The position numbers were made by a program, and so were the translations under genes. From an uncultured Planctomycetota bacterium (lineage in GTDB: Bacteria > Planctomycetota > UBA11346), in assembly GCA_903902515.1 (NCBI GenBank), contig CAIUVD010000079.1, positions 1 to 39,230 of the forward strand: a DNA stretch of 39,230 bases. Direction: 5' to 3'. Under the pieces are notes generated by a model, which was not told the DNA's origin, made no database searches, and saw only the letters and a program-made list of their open reading frames with translations. Positions 28,901 to 38,712 of the stretch are shown here, piece by piece (position 1 is the first letter of the stretch; each line of letters opens with the position of its first letter).

Positions 28901-31220
28901 GCCCACCAGTCCAGTCAGCATTGACCTAACGGGATTCGAGGGCCAGGCGACGCCCTCAAGTTCCCAGGTGATCTTGACCGACACCACACCGCAGGAGGTG
29001 ACCGTGATGGTGGTCGATGACCAGGCCGCCGAGGGGACTATGATCGTGCCGCTTCATTTGGTCCTGGGCAGCGAGGACCTTGTTTATGAAGGCCTGGAAC
29101 ATGACGGGATCATCCTTTCAATCCGGGACAATGACCAGCCGGGAGTGCTTGTCACTCCCGTCAGCGGTCTGACCACCACCGAAGCCGGCGGTACGGCGAC
29201 GTTCACGATGGTACTTTCGGCCCAGCCGATCTCGCCAGTGAGGATCGGCCTGTCCAGTTCAGATACGGGTCAGGGTACGGTAAATCCCTCATCCCTGACG
29301 TTCACCACCTCTTCGTGGTCCATTCCGCAAACGGTGACGGTGACCGGCGCAGATGCCAATGGCCTCGAAGATGGGGATGTGGGTTATCGGATCGTGACAG
29401 CGCCTGCGGAAGCCGCGGCCTTGACCCAGGATCCTTACCACGGGGTTGATGCGGTCGACGTCCTGATCGTCAATCGGGTTGTCGATAATCCGCCGACCAT
29501 GGCTCAGCCGGCAGACCTCACGTTCCTTGAGGATGCAGGTTTGCAGACGGTGGCCCTCGCGGGCATCTCCAGCGGCCAAACCAGTGAGAACCAATCCCTG
29601 GAGGTGACGGTCGCCACCAGCGAGGTGCTGGTCACGGGAGCCGTGTCCCTTGCCTATGTCGACAAGGCGGCAACTGGAACCCTCTCCTTTACCCCCCCGG
29701 CCAACGCCTTTGGCCAAGCCACCATTACGGTCACGGTCAGTGATGGGACGACGCTCACGACCCGAAACTTCCCAGTGACGATAACCCCGGTCAATGATCC
29801 GCCGGAGGTGACGCGCAACCAGCCGCTGACCATCGGCCTGCGCGGCACCGGGGTTCTGCGAGCCGCCCAGGCCCTTGCGGAAGACGCCAATCAATTGGCG
29901 GCGGTGGACGTGGAAACGGCCTCGGATGCTGTGGTCTTCAAAGTCATGCTGGTTCCCGGTGGTGGCGTCCTGTCGGTAGATGGTCTAGCCGTGTCGAATG
30001 GAGGTTCTTTCACCCAGGCCCAACTGGTGGCAGGTCGAGTGTCCTACCTCCACGGTGGTGGTGGGGGTACTAGTGATGGTTTCACCTTCCGGGTCGAAGA
30101 TGGCACTGGGGGGACCTCGACCCCCGACGTCTTCCAGATCATGATCGACCGTCGGGCTCCCGATGTGACGGTGGCCCCGATGATCCCTGCCGCCCTGATC
30201 TATGTCGAAAATGATTCCGCGCTCCTGTTGGCAGACCAGGCCACCCTCGCCGATGCGGACAATACGTCCTACAACAGTGCCCAGGTCCGGGTGGCGATTG
30301 CCACCGGAGCGGGAACGGGAGATATTCTTGAGGTCGTGCCGCAGACGACGACTCGGGGGGAATTGACCGTGGTGGCCGGGACCATCCGTATCGATGGGGT
30401 GGTCATGGCCACCCTGACCGGCGGCGTGGCGGGGAACGATCTGGTGATCACCGGCGCTACCGCTGCGGTGCCGGCCGATTTTCAAGCCATCCTTCGCTGT
30501 TTGGCCTATCGGAATGGGGCCGAGGCTCCGACCCCTGGGCTGCGGACGCTGACCCTGACGGTCATCGATCCCGATGCCACCAGCACGGGAGCCATTACTT
30601 TGCGCCCGGTGACGGTTGAGGCCGTGAACGATACGCCGCAGCTATCTTCCCCCGCGGTGGTTACGGCCACAGGACGGCCGGTCGATGGTCTGGTGTCCGT
30701 AACTGATCCTGATGGTCCTGGCATTACCCTCAGCCTCGTCACGCCGCCGGTGAAGGGCGTCGTGACGGTGGATCTGGCAACTGGGGCCTTCAGTTACGCC
30801 CCGGCCGCCGGTTTAGCCGGTATCGATACCTTTGTAATCCAGGGGACGGACGGACTGGCGACGTCGGCACCCCTGACGGTGACGATCCGCATCACCGGTT
30901 CGGGAAGTACCATCCGGCCCTGGATCGTCAGTGATCCGCCCATGGAGATCCAAGCTGGTGAACTTCTGCGTCTGCCGGTTTCCATCGATTCCCGAGAGTT
31001 GCCATCCGGCTTTACCCTGAGCTTCGGGGTCGATGGCGCTCCGTCGGGTATGACCGTGACCCAAGACGGTCCGACCTCGGCGGTCGTCACCTGGACGGCG
31101 GTGTCCGTAAGTGCGTCCCATGTCCTGTTTACGCTGACCGCCACGGATGGGGTCAGCGGGTCCATGTCCACCCTGCCGGTGACCCTCCGGGTCCTGCCGG
31201 CCGTTGGTGGCGGAGGTTGA
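16989..31220 (+). CDS. Giant secreted Calx-beta / beta-helix repeat protein (4743 aa)
   Basis: Probably an exported surface or matrix protein of about 4.7k residues. A signal peptide lies at 1-31 (hydrophobic LLRAALALLVLAVPG, predicted cleavage after GWA). An Ig/tandem-95-like domain is followed by three parallel beta-helix modules, then about 25 Calx-beta-like repeats with Asp-rich ends (DDD, DND) that probably bind calcium. Cadherin/Ig-like domains come next, and the protein ends in Val-Gly-Gly-Gly-Gly. There is no LPXTG, PEP-CTERM or C-terminal membrane segment, so anchoring is unclear. Start chosen from GGAG and the signal peptide. An FGE-fold lipoprotein, a barrel protein and a kinase follow at gaps of a few bases, suggesting joint expression. 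No catalytic motif was seen; a structural or adhesive role is inference. Confidence 0.9.
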   Translation: MTMVRITCGPLMISLLRAALALLVLAVPGWALSLSPSNTTVSMSEDSLPTPFSLTMVASTTAPIFGTSSINGWYINRGALNGTATITSGGTGTASSLSTINRLGSISYIPAANFSGTDNFQVAVFGTDGTEYATVTVTVNPVADVFRVSSTAFSGRNGSDFGNNAMTLAEALGAARTNDQIWLKTGTYKPTTGSDRTLSLAPSANVTMFGGFSGSETSTDQRVIPNAPTILSGDVGTAGVMTDNSYHVVTTTTGVILDGLIVEGGYADGSSPLRPDDNSGGGVYATGATTVRNCVIRNHVATYVGAGFSSSDGGSMVISATIFQGNTAPYGSAYCGQRGATHAFTNVIFHGNGSGGTIQGSCVWFNDSSTWINCTVNGNVGGGNALHLSSGSHSLVNTIVFGNTGSISGSYTGSNNSFSNPLFFNPTAPAGLDGLWGTTDDGLQLRGSSPAANVGSASSAPDKDFLGRSRPLGAGDDVGAYEGRGPIYVSASGSGASGSSWATAYPQLSTALAVASVADDIWVKNGTYLPTTGTDRSLSLSIPAQVTVYGGFNGTESDLSGRSVLTNPTILSGDIGAVSNSADNSYSVVKLLNGAILDGFIIEAGRADGPNFDGNDRGGAWFAGGTVGTMTVRNCFFRNNYGANRAGAIYSGGGPTQRLLIDRCVFENNTTGGSGGAMYVYGDADITNSIFTGNNGSAIRFNLGGGAGKTPSIINSTFFGNTGPSGAAVTTNDSDTLTLTNNIFWNNTQVGGGATTQVVGTSATAISYSVMTGGAQGASNCSQGSGITGNDPLFINVSDPDGPDNLWGTSDDGLQPRASGSAVNSGTASGSPATDLSGTTRPQGLGHDIGAYEARGFIFVNAQGSNLGTSWTSGYTDLAAALTLALPGDEVWVKAGTYLPTTGTDRNATFLVKTGVAIYGGFAGTETSRSQRNPALHRTSLSGDIGTLNVVSDNSHHVLTGSALATVDGFIIRDGRGEAGSPGEGGGGVYVNGGSGFTLANCVIANNQTAFVGGGLLVAYSRDVSVVNCLFAGNSEISPGCYGGAYMSWKSSAIFTNCSFVKNAATNGGAAMVFNAEDNVNPSTTTFRNCLLWGNTSYQINNYESTCTVSIANSIVQGGLGSQVSDGPIVDAGGLSSADPLLTNSANLIGPDGVWLSDDDGAMPGFGGPAVNLSNLSNVPTLDLLGRSRPQMGLPDMGAYEVPNTVTIVATDGSAAEAGLDSGVVTITRSGPTTVPQTVALSVSGSSTASVSDYTIPATVTIPVGAASVTAAITPIDDLIREDAETVVVQLANGSSATVTITSDDALGIVVSTTAMTVSESASTTGTFSVRLTSQPTAPVTISLASGNASEYTINPASLTFQADSTAILAQTVTVTCLNDDLDDGNQVSNLTFSVASSDGGYTGRSVTPISVTTLDDDARALTLSKTALVAVEGGATDSFTVALATQPFSLGAGSTVTVTVSSSPTSQITVAGGASTVLTFTPANWNSPQTVTVAAVNDDVDEASPAAITVNLSASGGDYGAVSRTASANVTDDDATPTLAIGAVSVSEAAGTGTVSVTMSGKSAGTVTVPYATVANTATNGSTTLTAPVTISDVIIPVGSSTGITPGMVILMEAESCLVTAVTGNNLTVTRGTHATAAAAHAQGVTVRFGDYATTTGSLTWTTGQTGAKTFTVSIANDTLNESDESVTVGFSGASTSGGHPAPSPTAANATLTITNDDALPNVQFTTLGGAALTAQSVAEGDSGSTSLTLYATLSAVSGRAVSIPFTVSGTASAGGDFTVTASPITIAPGTTQAAILLTVLGDVIDEVDETVVFTMGTPTNATASGATSFTATLTDNDASPTVQIAAGSSTIAENGTTTLTVTKSHASEQPVTVQILVSGTATQGVDFNVSATSVSIAAGASTGTLTLTGLGDALDEDDLETVILSLSSPTNATLGVTTVATVSLTDDDVKPDVSLEVSKAVGESVGSTTITATISAISGRQVTVPVVVIGGTATGSGTDYSLSTTTLTIPAGSLTAAVTVAITNDDLDESNETVMVAIGSGGNGAAVPTNALRTGADHTLTITDDDVTPSLAVGSASVTEPASTTTVSIPVTLTGKSASVIQVNYSTSNGSATAGADYTAASGTLTWSAGTTGTKNVLVTVSGDTSTEGTETILLTISAATNALIGTSVGTATILDDDVPGLNLSSFAVAATEGDGTGTTIAVRLNTTPVAVPDITVTADADTEVSLTGNSNDWSSLVTYTPSGISPRTVHIRAKDDTIYEGGHTGTVTISTPNPFGADTNYQNLSAQVIVTVTDDEAVPQVAFTSSTASVTEAGTVSLTLQMDRSSEVATTVSYATVGGTAVAGSDFTAATGTVVIPAGSTSGTLSVTTLGDVLDEDNESLTVALSSPFNSTLGAIASATVTITDDDALPSMAFAATTATVAESVGTVTATVQLAAASGRSVSIAYSVSGTTTSGLDHLLSAGTVTLSAGTTTATITLPVVDDGVVEANETVVLTLNTPVNATISSATTTITITDNDTGGIVLSGTSGLAVTEGGATATYGVALTAAPSSAVTVTLTPGAQVTVDTDAATAGSQTTLTFSNLNWAQPQAVTITAVDDLLDETSPMAVTITHAVTAGPGTYPSAASVPTSVNVIDNDVPGVVVTASAVLATAETDVSPSSSGVTAAIQLTSLPSSNVTIPVSLVSGGAYASTEEVLISAQGFSGTVTSLVFTTSGGAPLTLTSGVLSGGYDVPHVLTFTGVDDLIDDGDRTVALTFGTISSSDAIYANPTLVPVPTPITITNRDNDTAALVVTPLNGLTTTEAGGVALFTARLQAKPQSDVTVTVISTQEGEGTVDQPTLTFTPTNYAIPQIVLVTGQNDDVSDDNRAYQVVVGGSVTITNGTDTAYAGISNRTVSLTNLDNDTEGVVLSMTNLPLDEASGSATHSAVYTIRLASRPTGMVTVSINAGSEATVDRSSVSFDGTTWSDPQTITVTAIDDLVAEANPHAGLITHTVTSSDAQDAYAGLTVGSVSLSITDNDTANILVLDADGVAPIGTLTTTENGESALFSMVLGSKPTANVVIVLSSEDPTEGTVTPSSVAFGTSDWNLPKVVTVTGVDDRRYDGDVSWQVVTAEALSSDQAYNNFNPANVTVVTQDDDAPNLVTNILSQLVTSEAGGTAVFQVALATQPAPGKTVTVHASSGNSQEILASSDLIFTPADWNIYQNITLTGIDDDRKDGATTLTIALSVLTASGQRDPDYDAQTATVTATNQDDDVPAIMVSRSSGLVTTESGTLDEFTVMLSCQPAADVAIPLTSSVPSEGRVSHEGLVFTATKDQPLSVTGRTATAGWNVPVTITVEGQDDQVVDGTRSYQVVLGTATTTDPDFLLNGPDVTVSNRDNEVPLNVTPTTLRLVEGSDPGVMTLVLNGQPANGTTVTVPISLSVGTQATLSAPSITFTPANWNQAQTILVTPAADGIADGDAAISVILGIASSSDPVFDTYDAPDLPLTVVDQDVVEVRVGTATGLITGETGSTAVTGIRLGSKPTAEVVLTVTGGGTEVSRSPGTMTFSISNWDQEQSLTFTGLDDLLEDGDQAVPMQIAVASGDVQYNNLAVPPISVVNIDDDHVGILALPTAGSTQVAEGGSADDLAVRLTSQPVGSVTVTLVAGAQLVVTPAVLTFTPENWQVIQSVLVRAVDDAVVEGVHVGSIAISAAGGGYDGVVGTGIGVAITDNDRVGIQVSPITGIVTTEGGGTGAFTVSLKSQPSASVTMGISSGNPGEVTCSLTAITFTPQDYAVPQTVTLTGVDDDLDDGDATMSIVLAPATSADANYQGLDPADVTVINHDDDQVGIVMSPTSGLLTTEAGGTSTIQVRLASRPTATVTLAVASSNPGEATASPASMTFTTGDWNVAQAITVMGQEDDLQDGDAAFQVTVTAASGDIGYAGRTAVASGLNQDADTPGLLISLLDGPLILMEGDTAPLRIQMALRTVPTSPVSIDLTGFEGQATPSSSQVILTDTTPQEVTVMVVDDQAAEGTMIVPLHLVLGSEDLVYEGLEHDGIILSIRDNDQPGVLVTPVSGLTTTEAGGTATFTMVLSAQPISPVRIGLSSSDTGQGTVNPSSLTFTTSSWSIPQTVTVTGADANGLEDGDVGYRIVTAPAEAAALTQDPYHGVDAVDVLIVNRVVDNPPTMAQPADLTFLEDAGLQTVALAGISSGQTSENQSLEVTVATSEVLVTGAVSLAYVDKAATGTLSFTPPANAFGQATITVTVSDGTTLTTRNFPVTITPVNDPPEVTRNQPLTIGLRGTGVLRAAQALAEDANQLAAVDVETASDAVVFKVMLVPGGGVLSVDGLAVSNGGSFTQAQLVAGRVSYLHGGGGGTSDGFTFRVEDGTGGTSTPDVFQIMIDRRAPDVTVAPMIPAALIYVENDSALLLADQATLADADNTSYNSAQVRVAIATGAGTGDILEVVPQTTTRGELTVVAGTIRIDGVVMATLTGGVAGNDLVITGATAAVPADFQAILRCLAYRNGAEAPTPGLRTLTLTVIDPDATSTGAITLRPVTVEAVNDTPQLSSPAVVTATGRPVDGLVSVTDPDGPGITLSLVTPPVKGVVTVDLATGAFSYAPAAGLAGIDTFVIQGTDGLATSAPLTVTIRITGSGSTIRPWIVSDPPMEIQAGELLRLPVSIDSRELPSGFTLSFGVDGAPSGMTVTQDGPTSAVVTWTAVSVSASHVLFTLTATDGVSGSMSTLPVTLRVLPAVGGGG
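17416..20600 (+). repeat. Three beta-helix modules within the giant protein
   Basis: Three consecutive modules of about 340-370 residues start near 17416, 18439 and 19552. Each begins with a strand leading to a GTYxPTTGxDR motif, then a YGGF segment, LSGDIG or LSGDVG, a DNSYHVV-like segment, and stretches of NC[VF]..N rungs typical of right-handed parallel beta-helices. Each ends with a DxxGxWGTxDDG-like segment, then a D(F/L)xGxxRP segment and a DxGAYE closing motif. They are internal duplications that have diverged. Boundaries are approximate. Confidence 0.85.
20601..29490 (+). repeat. About 25 Calx-beta-like repeats within the giant protein
   Basis: A series of roughly 100-130-residue repeats. 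Each starts with a short strand and a [ST]E(A/G/S) motif, continues through VTxxxxD(D/N)DxxDE or VTGVDDxxxDGD, and ends in DDDxxP or DNDxxG. The first eleven are classic Calx-beta units (VSEAAG, TITDDD). From about 24550 a second subclass dominates, with GLxTTEAGG, xSQPTAxV, LTFTxxNWxxPQ and VTVTGVDD. The count was made by eye from the closing acidic motifs. Confidence 0.85.
29491..31217 (+). other. C-terminal cadherin/Ig-like domains of the giant protein
   Basis: After the last Calx-beta unit the motifs change. A tandem-95-like domain (LTFLEDAG ... VTITPVNDPP) is followed by a CSPG/cadherin-like unit (LAEDANQLAAVDVETASDAV ... DGFTFRVEDGTGG). Next is a domain with VENDSALLLADQATLADADN ending in VEAVNDTPQL, a bacterial cadherin-like unit (VTDPDGPGITLSL ... 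TFVIQGTDG), and a final Ig-like domain. Domain limits are approximate. Confidence 0.7.
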
Positions 31221-31223
31221 TCC

Positions 31224-32078
31224 ATGCCCATTTCCAAGACATCCCTTCTCGGGCTGCTCGCCGTCCTCGCCCTTCCCGGCTGCGGAGTCGGCCAGGGCAC
31301 GGGGGAGGCTTCCACCGAGGACCTGATTGCGGCGATCGCCCTTGCCACCACCGACTATGTCCTGCTGGATCTCACCAGCGGCTCGGTCACCACCACGACC
31401 GGATTGACGGATGTTGAGACCAACACCACGTACCGCGATCAGGTAATGGTGTTTCGGGCCATCGATGAAGGACTGGCCATCCAGGGCTCAGGAACCGGGG
31501 ATTTTGGCCATCAGGCCGACGAGACGCCCGCTGCCGGATCCATCCCGCGCTATTACATCGGGGTGTTTGAAGTCACCCAAGCCCAATGGGTGCGGTTGGC
31601 CGGTAGCACCCCGTGGAGCGGGATCACCCCCGCCGCCATGACGGCGACGGGTGATTCCCGTCCGGCCCATGGGGTCTCCACATCCATGGCCACCACGGTG
31701 CTTCCGATAGCCAGCAGTCGATTGGGCCATGACCTTTCCCTCCCCACCGAGGCCCAATGGGAACGGGCCTGCCGGGGTGGGGTGTCCGGCTCCTTCGCCT
31801 GGGGCGACATTCGCGAGGAATCCCTGGTCACGAGGTTTGCCCTGGTGGCCGAAACCGCCGCGGGCCAGACGGGCCCCGCCCCGGTTGGTCAGCGAGCGGC
31901 CAATGGGTACGGTCTTTACGATACCCACGGCAATGTCTGGGAGTTGACCACCTCCGGCGCCCTGCGGGGTGGTTCCTGGCGGGACAGCCTGGCCCAGGCC
32001 CGGTGTGCGAATCGGGTGCTCCTGGATCAGGACACCGGACATGCCCTGGTGGGGTTGCGGCTGGTTCTGAAACCCTAA
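31224..32078 (+). CDS. FGE-sulfatase-fold lipoprotein
   Basis: A 284-aa lipoprotein. The signal is MPISKTSLLGLLAVLALPGC, a good lipobox with Cys20. Residues 70-284 form an FGE-sulfatase (SUMF1-like, C-type-lectin-related) domain: FEVTQAQWVRLAG, LSLPTEAQWERACRGG, NGYGLYDTHGNVWEL, RGGSW and a closing VGLRLVLKP. The segment after RGGSW lacks the closely spaced catalytic Cys pair of true formylglycine-generating enzymes; there is only one Cys, at W+9. A binding or structural role is therefore more likely than cysteine oxidation. GGAGG (31212-31216) lies 7 bases before the ATG, within the 3' end of the giant gene, 3 bp from its stop. Strongly coupled to the giant gene and the next two genes. Confidence 0.88.
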   Translation: MPISKTSLLGLLAVLALPGCGVGQGTGEASTEDLIAAIALATTDYVLLDLTSGSVTTTTGLTDVETNTTYRDQVMVFRAIDEGLAIQGSGTGDFGHQADETPAAGSIPRYYIGVFEVTQAQWVRLAGSTPWSGITPAAMTATGDSRPAHGVSTSMATTVLPIASSRLGHDLSLPTEAQWERACRGGVSGSFAWGDIREESLVTRFALVAETAAGQTGPAPVGQRAANGYGLYDTHGNVWELTTSGALRGGSWRDSLAQARCANRVLLDQDTGHALVGLRLVLKP

Positions 32079-32087
32079 GGTTGAGCA

Positions 32088-32720
32088 ATGCGTCCGGCTA
32101 TCCTGTCGCTATTTTTGATTTCCTCGATTCCCGCTGCGGAACTGGTGGTGCGGGACCTTCGTGGCGGATTGGATCTGCTGCCGGTTGATTTCGGCTACTC
32201 CTTGACGGACAGCACCGGTACCCGCACGGGGAACGATGTCTTCGACCAACACTACGGCCTGTCCGTGGGGGCCCGCTATTCCTTGGCCCGGATTGGCGAG
32301 AGCCATGGGGCGGTGGTTGGGGTGGACCTTGGCATGGCTCAGGCCACCTATGCCCCCGCGGATGGGGCGGTCTCCTCCTATCTGGTGGCGGGCGAACTCG
32401 GCTATGCCTGGGCCCTCACGGATGCCTGGACCCTGGCGGGAGCCGGCCGCCTAGGCCTGGGTCTGACGCGCGCCCAGTTTGATGGGAGCGGAGCCTTCGC
32501 CTCCTATGCCCCCCAGGGTCCGGTGGCCGAGTACGGCGCGCGGGTGGGGGTGCTGTGGTCGGTCACCGATCAGCTGGTGGTGGATGGGAATGTCGGCTGG
32601 CGCGCCTCGGTGGCTCGCCTGACGGCCGATGGCCGAGATCTTGACCTTGATACCGGTGGATTGCTGGTGTCGCTCGGCGTCGCCTGGCGCTTTACCAGTT
32701 CTCCGTGGCGTCTGGAGTGA
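32088..32720 (+). CDS. Predicted outer-membrane beta-barrel protein
   Basis: A 210-aa protein with a short signal peptide (MRPAILSLFLISSIPAA, cleavage expected before ELVV). The mature part alternates polar and hydrophobic residues in short strands with many Gly and aromatic residues (HYGLSVGARYSLARI, YLVAGELGYAWAL, EYGARVGVLWSV, LVSLGVAWRF). It resembles a small eight-stranded outer-membrane barrel of the OmpA/OmpW-like porin type. The last strand ends in aromatic Phe about seven residues before the C-terminus. No named family was recognised. AAGG lies 7 bases before ATG 32088. Its position after the giant protein and the lipoprotein suggests it helps anchor or present them; that is inference. 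Confidence 0.7.
   Translation: MRPAILSLFLISSIPAAELVVRDLRGGLDLLPVDFGYSLTDSTGTRTGNDVFDQHYGLSVGARYSLARIGESHGAVVGVDLGMAQATYAPADGAVSSYLVAGELGYAWALTDAWTLAGAGRLGLGLTRAQFDGSGAFASYAPQGPVAEYGARVGVLWSVTDQLVVDGNVGWRASVARLTADGRDLDLDTGGLLVSLGVAWRFTSSPWRLE
32714..32717 (+). promoter_or_regulatory. Ribosome binding site for the FGE-domain kinase
   Basis: GGAG lies 5 bases before GTG 32723, inside the 3' end of the barrel gene. It favours GTG 32723 over GTG 32705 and GTG 32717, although the GTGA overlap at 32717-32720 is also plausible. Confidence 0.5.
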
Positions 32721-32722
32721 CC

Positions 32723-36934
<4,212 letters not shown>

Positions 36935-36940
36935 TCCCCG

Positions 36941-36956
36941 GGGCCCGGATGGGCCC
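36941..36956. terminator. Hairpin between convergent genes (possible bidirectional terminator)
   Basis: GGGCCC, loop GGAT, GGGCCC fills most of the 22-bp gap between the kinase stop and the convergent hydrolase stop. The stem is GC-only and could act in both directions. There is no T-tract on either strand, so intrinsic termination is uncertain. Confidence 0.4.
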
Positions 36957-38333
36957 TCACGAAGGCAACAGGTGCTGAGCGTCCAAGAGGGCGTGCAGTT
37001 TCTGAAAATAGGCCACGTAGCCTGCGGGGCTGGGGTGCAGCCCATCGTTGAAGAGGGTGGCGGCCTGAGCCTCGGGGAAGCACTCGCTGAGGTCAAAGAC
37101 GCTTACTTGTGGCCAGATGCTCGGCAGGTTGAGCCGCGTCACGGCGTCGCGAATCGCCTGGGTGCTGAGGGTGTTGGCCGGAGTGTCGTAGCGTGGCAGC
37201 ACCTGGATCAGGGCGATTTTTGCCCCAGGGCAACGTTCGCACAGATTTTGTACGCACAGCTGAATGCCTTGGGCGGCCCAGCCCGCGGCCTCAGCTCGGG
37301 TGCTATCGGCATTAAACTGGGCATTCTGGTACCAAATGTCATTGGTGCCGATCAGCAGAATGATCAGTTTCGGCCGGATAGGCACCCCGGAGCCACCATC
37401 CAAAAGGCCATGGTCAAGACGCCACAGCAAGGATTGCGTGCCATCAGCGGCGTAGCCAAGATTGATGGTGGTGGTGTCACCAAAACAGTCGGTCCACGGA
37501 GGAATGAGCGGCAGGCCGGGGGTGGGGCCGGAAATGAAACCATTGAGGAACATGGTGATGCTGTCACCCACCAGGGCGATATCGACATCACGCGGGCTGG
37601 ACCGCACGTGGGACAGGAGGTTGCGGTACCACACGATGTACCAGTTACACAACGAGTACGCGGTGCTGCCCTGGTAACTCGGGATCCCATTCGATGGGCT
37701 CTGCGGGCAGGGTGTGGAGGCGACCGCCGAGGGGGTCGTGGGAACGCAAGTGGCCCACGCATTGGTGATGACGTCAATCTCGTGATCTTCGAGGGGCCAA
37801 CCCGTGGGCTGGGGTTCCAGCTGGGCGGGATAGGCGAGAAATGGAACGCGTTCGATGGTCCACTGGGTGGAGGCGGACGTGGCATCCGGCACCAGGACGA
37901 GACCGCCCTGGGCGCTCACCGCGAGGCGGACAAAATTCGCATTCACCAAGTTGCCACGGCACGCCAGTTGGATGGTGTCCCCCGTGGAATCCACGTAATC
38001 CCAGGCAATGCCGGTATAGGGAAGTGCGGTGGATGCCGTCAGGTCCACCGCGCCATTCAGGGTGTGGCCGTTCAGGTACAGGGAGCGGGTCCCCTTGACC
38101 GCCTTCAAGCCCATGTGGCCATAGGGTGTGGGGACCAGTTCCCACACCTGACGACTGAAGGCATCATCGGGCGGGGTAACGCCGGTGCCGGTTGTCGGAG
38201 CCGTAGGGGCCGTCGCGCCCGCTTGGAGTTCAACCACGGGCGATGCACCGCTGGTGATCCCCAGGTAGCGTGCCTGACCGCCGGCGATGGTGTTGGAGAG
38301 TCGTACGAGTTGCGTGGGCAGGGGGTGGCTCAT
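36957..38333 (-). CDS. SGNH/GDSL hydrolase with a possible beta-trefoil N-terminus
   Basis: A 458-aa protein. The SGNH hydrolase domain (about 245-455) has all blocks: IALVGDSIT with Ser258, NLGYAADG (Gly293), IGTND with Asn331, and FNDGLHPSPAGY with Asp430 and His433. This domain type acts as an esterase, lipase or carbohydrate acetyl-esterase, and the substrate is unknown. The first 165 residues show W-containing repeats (QVWELVP, QWTIERV) and GHTLNG-like turns that resemble a ricin-type or fascin-like beta-trefoil, possibly a binding module; this is tentative. No signal peptide is visible, which is unusual for such a layout. ATG 38333 is used; a GTG at 38348 would add five residues, and neither has an SD. 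A large antisense frame on + lacks these motifs. Confidence 0.87.
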   Translation of the reverse strand: MSHPLPTQLVRLSNTIAGGQARYLGITSGASPVVELQAGATAPTAPTTGTGVTPPDDAFSRQVWELVPTPYGHMGLKAVKGTRSLYLNGHTLNGAVDLTASTALPYTGIAWDYVDSTGDTIQLACRGNLVNANFVRLAVSAQGGLVLVPDATSASTQWTIERVPFLAYPAQLEPQPTGWPLEDHEIDVITNAWATCVPTTPSAVASTPCPQSPSNGIPSYQGSTAYSLCNWYIVWYRNLLSHVRSSPRDVDIALVGDSITMFLNGFISGPTPGLPLIPPWTDCFGDTTTINLGYAADGTQSLLWRLDHGLLDGGSGVPIRPKLIILLIGTNDIWYQNAQFNADSTRAEAAGWAAQGIQLCVQNLCERCPGAKIALIQVLPRYDTPANTLSTQAIRDAVTRLNLPSIWPQVSVFDLSECFPEAQAATLFNDGLHPSPAGYVAYFQKLHALLDAQHLLPS

Positions 38334-38348
38334 GGAAGCAGAGATCAC

Positions 38349-38712
38349 GTGGTGGGCATGGCGTGGGATGCGCGAGAACGCAGGGATCGACGTGGATACC
38401 CCACCTACGGTGATGAGTCAAGAAATGAGAAGTCACCCAAGACAAACTTGGCCCTTTGGTAGTCTTCGTGGTGAGGGTCGTGTGTCCTAGCCCGGACCCT
38501 TTTAACGACCAGCGATGACTCCGAGGACTCCACAGACCGTCCTGGGAATAGGCGAGGGAAACGGTCGGCGCTGAAGTGATCCCGCAGCCTTGGAAACAGC
38601 AAAAAGCGCCGTCTAAGGCGCCATGTCCTATAAGCATGTAGCAATTATTGTGACGTGCTGCCTGGGCCTCGCATTTTCAGACTATTAAGCCCTAAAATCC
38701 GAAAAGGCCCTT
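38349..38712. other. Intergenic region without a supported gene
   Basis: These 364 bp separate divergent genes. Short open frames here have no ribosome site or recognisable motifs. The stretch from about 38510 to 38625 contains self-complementary segments (GACCGT/ACGGTC about 20 bases apart, and GCGCC/GGCGC), so a structured leader RNA is possible. No known riboswitch class was matched by eye. Confidence 0.4.
38601..38622 (-). terminator. Terminator-like hairpin read on the minus strand
   Basis: On the minus strand, GGCGCC, loop TTAGAC and GGCGCT form a 6-bp stem (outer pair G-T), followed by a run of T. No minus-strand gene upstream of it was seen, so it may instead be part of a leader structure or block antisense transcription. 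Confidence 0.3.

Noticed and set aside
36972-38462. Plus-strand 496-codon frame opposite the hydrolase
   Set aside because: The minus-strand frame carries all four SGNH blocks; the plus frame shows no motif and no ribosome site.
38571-38590. Similarity on the minus strand to the 3' end of 16S rRNA (GGATCAC-like)
   Set aside because: Only a short chance match; no flanking rRNA sequence or helix is present.
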